A DNA stretch of 64,000 nucleotides from Gallionella sp. (GTDB taxonomy: Bacteria > Pseudomonadota > Gammaproteobacteria > Burkholderiales > Gallionellaceae), in the NCBI GenBank assembly GCA_030653355.1, contig JAURZN010000095.1:1-64000 (forward strand), read 5' to 3'. The first letter of the stretch is position 1. Each line of letters begins with the position of its first letter. A model generated the notes under the pieces. The model saw nothing but the letters and a program-made list of their open reading frames with translations. It was not told the DNA's origin and did no database searches. Positions 27,338-35,420 of this stretch are shown here, piece after piece. Both the position numbers and the translations under genes were made by a program.

Positions 27338-27424
27338 ACTGACGCAGACTGACATAGCTACCGATTTACCCCTACACGTGCGCACGTAAGAGGTTAACCG
27401 GCATAAGCGTCAGTCTGCGTCAGT
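27338..27424. repeat. Nested palindromes downstream of the primase; candidate replication origin
   Basis: ACTGACGCAGACTGAC (27338-27353) is perfectly inverted at 27409-27424. Between them lie ACGTGCGCACGT (27376-27387) and GGTTAACC (27392-27399), both perfect palindromes. No T run follows, so it is not an intrinsic terminator. The cluster fills the gap between the primase-helicase and the resolvase, a usual place for a phage origin. Confidence 0.6.
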
Positions 27425-27442
27425 CGCCCCAAACACACAAGG

Positions 27443-27916
27443 ATGACCGACATGCAAAACACAATACTCGCCCTCGACTTGGGCACGACAACCGGCTGGG
27501 CGTTGATGACCCGCGACGGCAGCATCACCAGTGGCACCGAATCATTCAAACCGCACCGCTTTGAAGGCGGCGGCATGCGATTCCTACGCTTCAAGCGCTG
27601 GCTGACCGAGATCAAGCAAACCTCTGACAGCATCGATGCCGTGTATTTCGAGGAAGTGCGGCGTCATCTGGGCGTGGATGCGGCCCACGCCTACGGCGGC
27701 TTCATGGCGCATCTGACCGCTTGGTGCGAACACCACCAGATCCCGTATCAGGGTGTTCCGGTCGGCACGATCAAGAAGCACGCCACGGGCAAAGGAAACG
27801 CCAGCAAGGACGAGATGATTGCGGCAGCCAAGGTACGTGGACATTCCCCCGCTGACGATAACGAAGCCGATGCGCTGGCGCTACTGCACTACGCCCTTGG
27901 CTTGCAGGAGGTGTGA
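27443..27916 (+). CDS. RuvC-like Holliday junction resolvase
   Basis: A 157-residue RNase H-fold protein: ILALDLGTTTGWA with the first acidic residue, VYFEEVRRH with the second pair, and DDNEADALALLHYAL at the C-terminus with the last acidic pair. The central KKHATGKGNASKDEMIAAA is typical of phage RuvC-like resolvases. It would resolve recombination or replication junctions before packaging. Confidence 0.8.
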   Translation: MTDMQNTILALDLGTTTGWALMTRDGSITSGTESFKPHRFEGGGMRFLRFKRWLTEIKQTSDSIDAVYFEEVRRHLGVDAAHAYGGFMAHLTAWCEHHQIPYQGVPVGTIKKHATGKGNASKDEMIAAAKVRGHSPADDNEADALALLHYALGLQEV

Positions 27917-27917
27917 A

Positions 27918-28115
27918 ATGAAACCACAACCCTATCGTTGCCCGCTGGGCAAGTTGCAACCGCAGACCACCGATCTGGATGCTGTCAAGGAAGCCGGATG
28001 GCGCGAGCAACACATCCTCGTGGTGAATGAGGCTGATGAACGTCTGGACTTCGTTGAGCGAGAGATCGTGCGCCGCATCGGTGAGCGCCTGTACGGGAGG
28101 AAGCGCAATGGATGA
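27918..28115 (+). CDS. Small phage protein
   Basis: A 65-residue charged protein starting at ATG 27918, preceded by GGAGGT. It overlaps the DUF6362 gene by 8 bases. No motif recognised. Operon position and a good ribosome binding site support it being real. Confidence 0.6.
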   Translation: MKPQPYRCPLGKLQPQTTDLDAVKEAGWREQHILVVNEADERLDFVEREIVRRIGERLYGRKRNG

Positions 28116-28500
28116 CTGGAGTATCGACGAGGTGGAAGCCCGATTTTCGGAGGCGGCAGAAACAGCGCGGCGCTTGCCGCCTGCCCGCGTGATGGGCTAT
28201 CTCAACGTATGGCCGATTCTGCTGCGCATGGCTCCGGAACGCGCCCCGGCGGATGACGAGGTGCATCACTTTCCGCCATCCCCTGCGGCCATTGACCGGA
28301 TGCTGGAAGTCACACGCTGGGTGCAGTGGCTTGATACCGAATCACGGCATATCGTGTGGATGCGCGCAGATCGCTGCGAGTGGTCGCAGATCGCCAGACG
28401 GTTCGGTTGTGCAGTCAGGACGGTTCAGCGCAGACGCAAGATTGCGCTGTCCATCGTGACAGAGCATCTGAATGGAGTGAGTGAAGTTGCGGCAAGTTGA
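28108..28500 (+). CDS. DUF6362 protein with sigma-like HTH
   Basis: A 130-residue protein starting at ATG 28108 after GGGAGG. It shows MGYLNVWPILLRMAPE, MLEVTRWVQWLD and a C-terminal helix-turn-helix (SQIARRFGCAVRTVQRRRK) as in the DUF6362 family. It closes the early operon and precedes a terminator, so it may control the switch to late genes, like other small phage HTH proteins. The role is inferred. Confidence 0.7.
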   Translation: MDDWSIDEVEARFSEAAETARRLPPARVMGYLNVWPILLRMAPERAPADDEVHHFPPSPAAIDRMLEVTRWVQWLDTESRHIVWMRADRCEWSQIARRFGCAVRTVQRRRKIALSIVTEHLNGVSEVAAS

Positions 28501-28638
28501 TAGCGGGTACGAACACATGCGTAAAGATGAGTATTGGTGCGGGTTTCAAGCGTTTTTTAGGGTGTCGCGTTTGGAAGATTTTCTGCTAATATTTGTGCCA
28601 TGTTCGAAGTTTGAACGACCCCATTCAACACATCCCCC

Positions 28639-28663
28639 AAACCGCCCGCGAGGCGGTTTTTTT
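28639..28663 (+). terminator. Intrinsic terminator just before the ParB-methyltransferase start
   Basis: AAACCGCC (28639-28646) pairs with GGCGGTTT (28652-28659), loop CGCGA, with seven Ts at 28657-28663. It ends only 6 bases before the next ATG. The stem closely resembles the hairpin at 36366-36387. The preceding 28501-28638 holds no gene. Confidence 0.85.
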
Positions 28664-28669
28664 ACGCCC

Positions 28670-29995
28670 ATGGAAAAGCTAAACATCGAATATCGCCCGG
28701 TCGGATTGCTGGTTCCGTTCGTGAACAACGCCCGTACCCACAGCGATGACCAGGTCGCGCAGATCGCTGCTTCAATCCGTGAGTTTGGTTTTAACAACCC
28801 AATCTTGGTGGATGGCGAACGTGGCTTGATCGCAGGCCACGGCAGACTGCTCGCCGCACGCAAACTTGGACTGAACACCGTGCCGGTCATCGAACTGGCG
28901 CATCTGTCTCCCACGCAAAAACGTGCCTACATTCTGGCTGACAACCGCCTCGCTGAAAACGCCGGATGGGACAAGGAACTGCTGGCGCTGGAACTGGCCG
29001 ATCTCAAGCTGTCCGAGTTTGATCTCGATCTGCTCGGCTTCAGTGGCGATGAACTCGACGAGTTGCTGAATGCTGCAAACAAGGAAGGCTTGACCGACGA
29101 CGATGCCGTGCCTGAAGTAACGGAGAATCCCGTCTCACGCACCGGTGACGTTTGGCTGCTGGGTAATCACCGCCTGCTCTGTGGCGATGCCACCAAGCCG
29201 GAGGATTACCAACGATTGCTGGGTGCCGAACTGGTCGACATGACGTTCACCGACCCGCCCTACAACGTGAACTACGCCAACACGGCAAAAGACAAACTGC
29301 GCGGTAAAAACCGCCCCATCCTGAACGACAACTTGGGTGACGACTTCGGTGGGTTTCTCACCGCAGCCTGCACCAACATCCTGTCGGTCACCAAGGGTGC
29401 CGTGTATGTCGCTATGAGTTCGTCCGAACTCGACACGCTGCAATCCGCGTTCCGTGCTGCCGGTGGCAAGTGGTCAACGTTCATCATCTGGGCCAAGAAC
29501 ACTTTCACGCTCGGACGCGCAGACTATCAGCGCCAGTACGAGCCGATTCTGTACGGCTGGCGCGACGGAGCCGATCACTTCTGGTGCGGCGCACGCGATC
29601 AGGGCGATGTCTGGCAGATCAAGAAACCTGCCAAGAACGATCTGCACCCAACCATGAAGCCGGTGGAACTGGTGGAGCGCGCCATCCTCAACAGCAGCAA
29701 GAGCCGTGACATCGTGCTCGATCCGTTCGGCGGTTCCGGCACCACACTGATCGCCGCCGAAAAGTCTGGGCGCTATGCACGTCTGATGGAGATGGACCCG
29801 AAGTACGTCGATGTAATAATTAAACGCTGGCAAGAATTCTCGGGCGGCAAGGCCACCCTTCAAGCCGATGGCAAGGCGTTTGATGCGCTATGCGTTGGCG
29901 CTGACGGGATAAATGTCACCGCTGGTGATGTCAGCCTCGTAAGTCACATCGCTGAACTCGCTGGGGTCGTCAGCAATGGCGACACCACCGATTGA
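28670..29995 (+). CDS. ParB-N domain fused to DNA methyltransferase
   Basis: A 441-residue protein. Residues 1-95 are a ParB/Sulfiredoxin-type domain (IAASIREFGFNNPILVD, LIAGHGRLLAARKLG). After a linker comes a DNA methyltransferase of the permuted beta type: TFTDPPYNVNY (motif IV, amino-methylation) precedes IVLDPFGGSGTTLIAAE (motif I). This fusion is common in phages and prophages. It may protect phage DNA from host restriction. No Shine-Dalgarno sequence lies between the terminator and ATG 28670, which is odd; family similarity still supports this start. Confidence 0.88.
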   Translation: MEKLNIEYRPVGLLVPFVNNARTHSDDQVAQIAASIREFGFNNPILVDGERGLIAGHGRLLAARKLGLNTVPVIELAHLSPTQKRAYILADNRLAENAGWDKELLALELADLKLSEFDLDLLGFSGDELDELLNAANKEGLTDDDAVPEVTENPVSRTGDVWLLGNHRLLCGDATKPEDYQRLLGAELVDMTFTDPPYNVNYANTAKDKLRGKNRPILNDNLGDDFGGFLTAACTNILSVTKGAVYVAMSSSELDTLQSAFRAAGGKWSTFIIWAKNTFTLGRADYQRQYEPILYGWRDGADHFWCGARDQGDVWQIKKPAKNDLHPTMKPVELVERAILNSSKSRDIVLDPFGGSGTTLIAAEKSGRYARLMEMDPKYVDVIIKRWQEFSGGKATLQADGKAFDALCVGADGINVTAGDVSLVSHIAELAGVVSNGDTTD

Positions 29996-30094
29996 TTTGA
30001 TGGCCACGCCGTACTTGCGGGTGAGTTTTGTTAGCTCGGCAACAAATGTGTCGTAGTTGGCTTCGTTGCTTGGGTTGGTTTGGATGGCAGTCAT
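29888..30094 (-). CDS. Small leftward phage protein
   Basis: A 68-residue protein (MTAIQTNPSNEANYDTFVAE) whose 3' end overlaps the end of the methyltransferase gene on the other strand by 108 bases. It is the last gene of a leftward set of five small genes. A GGAGAC Shine-Dalgarno-like sequence precedes it. No domain recognised. Confidence 0.5.
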   Translation of the reverse strand: MTAIQTNPSNEANYDTFVAELTKLTRKYGVAIKSIGGVAIADDPSEFSDVTYEADITSGDIYPVSANA

Positions 30095-30118
30095 GTCAGT
30101 CTCCTAAATGCTTGGGGT

Positions 30119-30322
30119 TTAAATCATCTCGTAACCGGCGTGTTCGAGCCGTTGTGCATCGGCGGGTGTGACCACCCAGTATTCGCCGTTTTCGCCGTCG
30201 TTGTCGCCCAGCACCACCCAGTGGGGTTTGATGCAGCGGTTGGCGTAGTTGTTGGCCAACTCAGGGTTGCGGAACACGGCGATGTGGCCTTTGACGAGGG
30301 CTTGGACTTGAGGGTTGATCAT
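30119..30322 (-). CDS. Small leftward phage protein
   Basis: A 67-residue protein with PHWVVLGDNDGENGEYWVV and ADAQRLEHAGYEM. The pattern is that of conserved small proteins that accompany DUF3489 genes, but I cannot name it. An AAGGAGCA sequence precedes the start. It lies downstream of the stem-loop at 30381-30427. Confidence 0.55.
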   Translation of the reverse strand: MINPQVQALVKGHIAVFRNPELANNYANRCIKPHWVVLGDNDGENGEYWVVTPADAQRLEHAGYEMI

Positions 30323-30380
30323 TTTTTGCTCCTTGGCGTGGTTGGTTTCGACACCCGTATGAACGCTCTTTTTGATTGAG

Positions 30381-30427
30381 AAGCCAAGTCAATTCTGCAT
30401 CTTTCTGCAGCTATTTTGACTTGGCTT
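30381..30427. repeat. 12-bp inverted repeat between two leftward genes
   Basis: AAGCCAAGTCAA (30381-30392) is exactly inverted at 30416-30427, enclosing 23 bases with a TGCA/TGCA inner pairing. It lies between the DUF3489 stop and the next leftward gene. No T run follows on the minus strand, so it may be an mRNA processing element or an operator. Confidence 0.65.
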
Positions 30428-30435
30428 TTCGGGGG

Positions 30436-30897
30436 CTAGGCAATCCGGTACACACGGTCGCGTCCTGGCTCCTTGACCGAGGTAATTTCCAATCCCAGTT
30501 TCTTTTTGAAGGCTCCGGCAAAGGTGCCGCGAACCGTGTGCTGTTGCCAGCTGGTGGCCGTGCAAATCTCGTTGATCGTGGCCCCCTCCGGTCGTTTGAG
30601 CATGGCAATGACTTCCGCCTGCTTGCTGTTGGCACGTGTGCGCCGCTGTTCGGGTTCTGTTGGCTGAGTAGCCTCACAGCTCGGACGTGTCACACCCAGC
30701 ACGTCGTAGCCCTCGGCTGCCACGCACCAGTCATCCCCGTCGCGGGTGATCAGCGCGCGGTTGAACAGGGAATCGATCACCTTGTTGCGTGCGCCGCCCT
30801 TGATGTTGTCGGGAAACCAGTCGAGTTTGCCGCCGGTGTGCTTCACGGCGTGTTCGAGAATCTGGCGCTGGGTATCGGTGAGTTTGATGTCGGTCAT
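30436..30897 (-). CDS. DUF3489 protein
   Basis: A 153-residue protein. The N-terminal half starts with a winged-helix-like LTDTQRQILEHAVKHTGG, and the C-terminal part (KQAEVIAMLKRPEGATINEI, then WQQHTVRGTFAGAFKKKLGL) is the DUF3489 domain, a putative DNA-binding fold. Such genes are frequent in proteobacterial mobile regions, usually with the DUF6900 gene upstream as here. A regulatory role in the prophage is likely but not shown. Confidence 0.75.
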   Translation of the reverse strand: MTDIKLTDTQRQILEHAVKHTGGKLDWFPDNIKGGARNKVIDSLFNRALITRDGDDWCVAAEGYDVLGVTRPSCEATQPTEPEQRRTRANSKQAEVIAMLKRPEGATINEICTATSWQQHTVRGTFAGAFKKKLGLEITSVKEPGRDRVYRIA

Positions 30898-30924
30898 GGT
30901 GTTCTCCTCGTGGATTGATGTTGA

Positions 30925-31134
30925 TTAAGGTTGTGCGGCAATTTTGGCTTCGCTGGCTTTGGGCGTTTGGAGCCCGACTTCGCATCCGGCCATGAAGGCG
31001 GCGTGCAAGGCTTCCTTGATGCGCCACACCGCGACATCGTGAAAGTCCAGTCGATCGCTGTGGCGTGTTTCCAGCGTCTCGATGTCCAGGTGCTTCTCGG
31101 CGATCAGGGTCAGGAGGGTGTCGAGTTGGTTCAT
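30925..31134 (-). CDS. DUF6900 protein
   Basis: A 69-residue protein starting at ATG 31134 (MNQLDTLLTLIAEKHLDIET), with the family-like core LETRHSDRLDFHDVAVW and IKEALHAAFMAG. An AAGGAGA sequence precedes the start. It is the second gene of the leftward set. Function is unknown. Confidence 0.7.
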   Translation of the reverse strand: MNQLDTLLTLIAEKHLDIETLETRHSDRLDFHDVAVWRIKEALHAAFMAGCEVGLQTPKASEAKIAAQP

Positions 31135-31145
31135 GGCGTATCTCC

Positions 31146-31343
31146 TTAAACGTTGTGGATTTTTGCAGCCTTGTCGAACCCTACCCAAGCACCGTTTTTG
31201 TCGAGGCCGCGTGCAGCCAACTCTTCGCGGGCAATCAGGTTCAGGTCCAGCTCGCCGCGTGCGACCGCTGCCAGCACCTTAGTCATTGCTGTCTGGATAA
31301 AACCGATTTCGTCGACCGTAAATTCGTTGCTTGTGTAGCTCAT
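31146..31343 (-). CDS. Small leftward phage protein, first of the set
   Basis: A 65-residue protein (MSYTSNEFTVDEIGFIQTAM) ending in NGAWVGFDKAAKIHNV. It is the first gene of the leftward cluster, diverging from the HNH gene; the promoter should lie in 31344-31460, where I see no strong consensus. A similar ATGAACGCT string occurs here (31378) and at 30359. Function unknown. Confidence 0.55.
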   Translation of the reverse strand: MSYTSNEFTVDEIGFIQTAMTKVLAAVARGELDLNLIAREELAARGLDKNGAWVGFDKAAKIHNV

Positions 31344-31460
31344 TTTGTTTGCTCCGTTGTTGTTGATGACGGTGACATGAACGCTTCATTTTTTAAGTTA
31401 ATCAACTGGTTTCTGAACAAAGTTCCAGTACCGTTTGTTAGCTGTTGTTGATTGCCTCCA

Positions 31461-31835
31461 ATGCCCCGCAAAGCCCCCACGCCCTGCCGTCACCCCGGTT
31501 GTCCGGCGGTGCTGGAGGTGTCCGGCTACTGCGACAAGCATCGTGCGGCGATGCACCGTGATTACGACCGGACACGCCGACACGAACCTGATCGGGCGTT
31601 CTACAAATCACTGGCGTGGCAGCGCGCACGAGCGGCGTTCCTGCGGGCACACCCGTTGTGCTGTGCATGTGAGACGAAGGGTTTGATTGTTGCGGCACGT
31701 GCGGTCGATCACATCCAACCGATCAAGTCGGGTGGTGACCGCCTCGACTGGCGCAACCTGCAGGCGTTGTGCATTGCCTGCCACAACCGCAAGACCACCA
31801 GCGAGTGGCAATCGCGCAGGCATACCACCCCCTAG
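31461..31835 (+). CDS. HNH endonuclease
   Basis: A 124-residue HNH nuclease: CRHPGCPA and CDKH near the N-terminus, then the core RAVDHIQPIKSGGDRLDW, ending in NLQALCIACHNRKT with CxxC and the final His-Asn. In HK97-type cos phages an HNH protein next to the terminase helps cut the cos site, and the small and large terminase genes follow here. Confidence 0.88.
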   Translation: MPRKAPTPCRHPGCPAVLEVSGYCDKHRAAMHRDYDRTRRHEPDRAFYKSLAWQRARAAFLRAHPLCCACETKGLIVAARAVDHIQPIKSGGDRLDWRNLQALCIACHNRKTTSEWQSRRHTTP

Positions 31836-31839
31836 GGGG
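31828..31839. other. CCCCCTAGGGGG palindrome near the terminase genes
   Basis: A perfect 12-bp palindrome with the HNH stop codon TAG at its centre, inside a longer imperfect dyad CATACC...GGTATG. It lies about 90 bases upstream of the small terminase start, where cos or pac sites often lie. Its role is not shown. Confidence 0.4.
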
Positions 31840-31927
31840 TATGAATCTCTACAACCCGCACGCAGGGGACCGGACGCCTGCCCAAATTTTTGTGCGTGCA
31901 AAATGAAAAACTTTTTTTGTGGAAATC

Positions 31928-32392
31928 ATGGCCGGACGTAAACCCCTTCCCGTTGCGATCAAGAAGATCAAAGGGACGTTGCAGAAGTGCCGCACCAATC
32001 CGCGTGAGCCGAAGCCCACCGGCGTGCTGTGTTCACCACCCGAGTACATGTCGGAAGGTGCCAAGGAGGCGTGGCGCTACGCGGTGGAAAATTCACCGCC
32101 CGGCTTGCTGTCGGCACTGGATGGCGCGGTGCTGGAACGATGGGCGAATTGCTCCGGCATGTATCGCGAGGCGCTGGCCAAGATCAACCAGACCGGGGTG
32201 TCCGGCATGCTGGTCAAAACCCCCAGCGGCATCTTGCGGCGCTCGCCGCTGATGGACGTGATCCGTGACCTAGCGCTTGAGATGAAAAGCTACGAAACCG
32301 AGATGGGCTTCACCCCGGCATCGCGCTCGCGCGTCACGCTGCCCTCGGGCGGTTCTGAACCGGCTGATCCATGGTCGGAGATCGCAGGCTGA
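31928..32392 (+). CDS. Terminase small subunit, P27 family
   Basis: A 154-residue protein that recognises phage DNA for packaging. The N-terminus MAGRKPLPVAIKKIKGT with KPTGVLCSPPEYMSEGAKEAW is typical of P27-type small subunits. A GTG at 31919 would add three residues. The stop overlaps the large subunit ATG by one base. Confidence 0.85.
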   Translation: MAGRKPLPVAIKKIKGTLQKCRTNPREPKPTGVLCSPPEYMSEGAKEAWRYAVENSPPGLLSALDGAVLERWANCSGMYREALAKINQTGVSGMLVKTPSGILRRSPLMDVIRDLALEMKSYETEMGFTPASRSRVTLPSGGSEPADPWSEIAG

Positions 32393-34110
32393 TGGCGGCG
32401 CGCAACTATGCCGCCATTGCCCGCCAGTATGCCGAGTCCGTTGTCGCCGGAGACACGCCCGCCTGTCGTTGGGTGCAACTGGCCTGCCAGCGGCAACTGA
32501 ACGATCTGGCCAAATTCCGTGGCAAGGGCAGTCCGTACCGCTTCAACCCGAAGCTGACGGATCGGACAGGCAAAGCCTACTACCCTGCCGACAACCTGTG
32601 CGCCTTCATTGAACGGTTGCCGCATGTGAAAGGGCCTCTGGCTGGTGAGTCGATCAAGCTGGAGCCGTGGCAGGTGTTCATCCTCGCCACCGTGTTCGGA
32701 TGGGTCAAACCGAATGGTCGTCGTCGCTTCCGGCGTTCCTACATCGAGGTGCCGCGCGGCAATGCCAAGTCGACGCTCTCCTCAGCGGTCGCGCTGTACA
32801 TGCTGACCGCTGATGGTGAAGGTGGTGCCGAAGTGTATTCACTGGCGACCACCCGCGATCAGGCGCGCATCGTGTTTGGCGATGCACAGACCATGGCGCG
32901 CAAGTCCGCCGGGTTTCGTAGTCGCTTTGGTGTGAACGTCGGCGCGCACAACATGAACGTGCTGACCAGCGGCTCCAAGTTCGAAGCGCTGTCGGCTGAA
33001 GGTTCGACCCTCGATGGTTTGAACATCCACTTCGGTTGCGTCGACGAGTTGCACGCGCACAAAACGCGCACCGTCTATGACGTAGTAGAGACCGGCACGG
33101 GCAAGCGCGACAACTCGCTGCTGTGGGTTATCACCACCGCAGGCAGCAACCGTGCAGGGATTTGCTACGAGGTGCGTACCTTCGTCACCCGTCTGCTCGA
33201 CGGGGTTTTCGAGGACGACAGCCAGTTCGGCATCGTCTACGGCATCGATGATGGCTCCGAGGTTGACTGGACGTCCGAGTCGGCATTGGTCATGGCCAAC
33301 CCGAACTGGAATATTTCGGTGCGTCCCGAAGTTTTGTTGCCGCTGCAGGCCAAGGCGATGCAGATGCCAAGCGCAGTCAACAACTTCAAGACCAAGCACC
33401 TGAACGAGTGGGTCAATGCCGACACGGCATGGATGGACATGCGCGCTTGGGATGCCTGTTCTGATGCCACGCTCGATCTGGACAATTTTAGCGGCCAACC
33501 CTGCTGGATCGGTCTGGATCTGGCAAGCAAGACCGACATCGCAGCCTTGATGCTGGTGTTCCAGCATCCGCACATTGCCGGAGCCTATGCCGTATTCGGA
33601 CGTTACTACCTGCCGGAAGACACGGTTAACTCTTCGGCCAACAGCCAATACTCCGGCTGGATGCGCGCAGGCAGGCTGACGGTGACACCCGGCAACGTGA
33701 TTGACTTTGGCTGGATCGAAGCGGACCTGATCGACTTCGCCAGCCGCTTCGAGATTCAGTCGGTGGCGTTCGACCCGTTCCAGGCCACGCAACTCTCCAC
33801 CCGCATGATCGCGGAGGGATTGCCGATGCTGGAGGTGCGCCCCACCGTGCTCAATTTCAGTGAGCCGATGAAGACGCTGGAAGCTCTGGTCCTGCAAAAG
33901 AAACTCATCCACGACAGCGACCCAGTGCTGGGCTGGATGGCCTCCAACGTGGTGGCGCATCTGGATGCCAAGGACAACATCTATCCGCGCAAGGAACGAC
34001 CCGAGAACAAGATCGACGGCATCGTGGCACTGATCATGGCGATCTCCCGCGCAATTTTGCCGGGTGATGCGGTGGTGCTGGATAGCGATTACGAATTGAT
34101 GATGCTGTAA
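32392..34110 (+). CDS. Terminase large subunit
   Basis: A 572-residue packaging motor of the Terminase_1 (HK97) type. The ATPase has VPRGNAKSTLSSAVAL as Walker A and FGCVDELHAHKTRTV as Walker B with its catalytic residue, followed by a TTAGS coupling motif. The nuclease domain begins with GLDLASKTDIAALMLV, and a second acidic cluster is at KIDGIVALIMA. The start ATG 32392 overlaps the small subunit stop; an ATG at 32371 is an alternative. Confidence 0.93.
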   Translation: MAARNYAAIARQYAESVVAGDTPACRWVQLACQRQLNDLAKFRGKGSPYRFNPKLTDRTGKAYYPADNLCAFIERLPHVKGPLAGESIKLEPWQVFILATVFGWVKPNGRRRFRRSYIEVPRGNAKSTLSSAVALYMLTADGEGGAEVYSLATTRDQARIVFGDAQTMARKSAGFRSRFGVNVGAHNMNVLTSGSKFEALSAEGSTLDGLNIHFGCVDELHAHKTRTVYDVVETGTGKRDNSLLWVITTAGSNRAGICYEVRTFVTRLLDGVFEDDSQFGIVYGIDDGSEVDWTSESALVMANPNWNISVRPEVLLPLQAKAMQMPSAVNNFKTKHLNEWVNADTAWMDMRAWDACSDATLDLDNFSGQPCWIGLDLASKTDIAALMLVFQHPHIAGAYAVFGRYYLPEDTVNSSANSQYSGWMRAGRLTVTPGNVIDFGWIEADLIDFASRFEIQSVAFDPFQATQLSTRMIAEGLPMLEVRPTVLNFSEPMKTLEALVLQKKLIHDSDPVLGWMASNVVAHLDAKDNIYPRKERPENKIDGIVALIMAISRAILPGDAVVLDSDYELMML

Positions 34111-34133
34111 CCAACTTTGACTGGAATTGGCGA

Positions 34134-35420
34134 ATGGGGATGTTTGATTTCTTGTCGCGCTGGCGTGCTTCCAGCAGCGACCGTTCGCCATGGGGTGATT
34201 TTTGGTTTGAGCCGGTTGCAGCACGCAGCGGTAGCGGCATGCGTGTTTCAGCAGATGCGGCACTGCGTTTGTCTGCGGTGTATGCCGCTGTGCGTATCCT
34301 GTCGGAAACCATGGCCTCACTTCCTTTCGTGTTGTATCGGCAGCGTCCCGATGGCGGCAAGGAGCGCGTCACTGATCACTGGCTATATGACCTGTTCGCC
34401 AAGCGTCCAAACCGCTTTCAAAACCCGTTCGAGTGGCGCGAAATGTTGCAGGGCCATTTGGCGTTACGCGGCAATGCGTACAACCGCATCGTGTCGAATG
34501 CGCGCGGTGAGATCATCGAACTGATGCCGATCCATCCGGATCGGATTCGCATGGAGTTGCTGCCAAACGGTGACTACCGCTATCGCGTGACCGACCGGCT
34601 GGGAAATGAAACGATCGTGCCGCGCGGCGAGATCTGGCATCTGCGCGGTCTGTCCTCCGATGGCCTGCTGGGCATGAGTCCGATCGAACTGGCACGCGAA
34701 AGCATCGGCATGGCACTGGCGGCTCAAGATTATGGTGCACGCTTTTTTGCCAACGATGCCAAGCCCACCGGTGGCTGGATCGAGTTTCCGGGATCGTTCA
34801 AGGATAACGATGCCAAACGAGTGTTCCGCGAGTCGTATCAACAGGCACAGTCGGGAGCCAATCGCGGCAAGGTGCTCGTGCTGGAAAACGGCATGAAATT
34901 CCACGAGGTCGGTGTGACCAACAAGGACGCGCAGTTCCTCGAACTACGCAAATTTCAGATCACCGACATCGCCCGGCTGTTCCGTGTACCGCCGCACATG
35001 ATCGGCGACCTGGACCGAGCCACCTTCAGCAACATCGAACAGCAAAGCCTCGAATTCGTCATGCACACCATGACCCCGTGGGCCGAGCGCTGGGAAGCCA
35101 GCATCGAAGCCGACCTGCTGCTCGATGACGACAAACTGGAAGTGGAATTTGATTTCGCCAACCTGATGCGAGGCGATGCCGCCAGTCGCGCCGGTTACTA
35201 CCAGAGCGGCATCCAGAACGGCTGGCTGACCCGCAATGAAGCGCGTATCGCAGAAAACCTAGACCCGATCGACGGGCTGGACGAACCGCTGCGACCACTC
35301 AACATGGTCGAGAACTCCGATGCCGAGGAAGCCGAAGGCGAAACTGAACCAACCAAACAACCCACAGCGCCTCAATCACCCGCTGATTCAGAACAGAAAG
35401 ACGCCGAAGATGAAACGTGA
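34134..35420 (+). CDS. Portal protein, HK97 family
   Basis: A 428-residue portal protein, the ring at the capsid vertex through which DNA enters. Typical segments are AVYAAVRILSETMASLPFVLY, EWREMLQGHLALRGNAYN, and IARLFRVPPHMIGDLDRATFSNIEQQ. The C-terminal 40 residues are acidic and low-complexity. It overlaps the protease gene by 11 bases. Confidence 0.93.
   Translation: MGMFDFLSRWRASSSDRSPWGDFWFEPVAARSGSGMRVSADAALRLSAVYAAVRILSETMASLPFVLYRQRPDGGKERVTDHWLYDLFAKRPNRFQNPFEWREMLQGHLALRGNAYNRIVSNARGEIIELMPIHPDRIRMELLPNGDYRYRVTDRLGNETIVPRGEIWHLRGLSSDGLLGMSPIELARESIGMALAAQDYGARFFANDAKPTGGWIEFPGSFKDNDAKRVFRESYQQAQSGANRGKVLVLENGMKFHEVGVTNKDAQFLELRKFQITDIARLFRVPPHMIGDLDRATFSNIEQQSLEFVMHTMTPWAERWEASIEADLLLDDDKLEVEFDFANLMRGDAASRAGYYQSGIQNGWLTRNEARIAENLDPIDGLDEPLRPLNMVENSDAEEAEGETEPTKQPTAPQSPADSEQKDAEDET

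Noticed and set aside
32839..34320. 493-codon open frame opposite the large terminase gene
   Set aside because: It mirrors the strongly supported terminase and portal genes, and its protein has no domain or start signal; a shadow frame.
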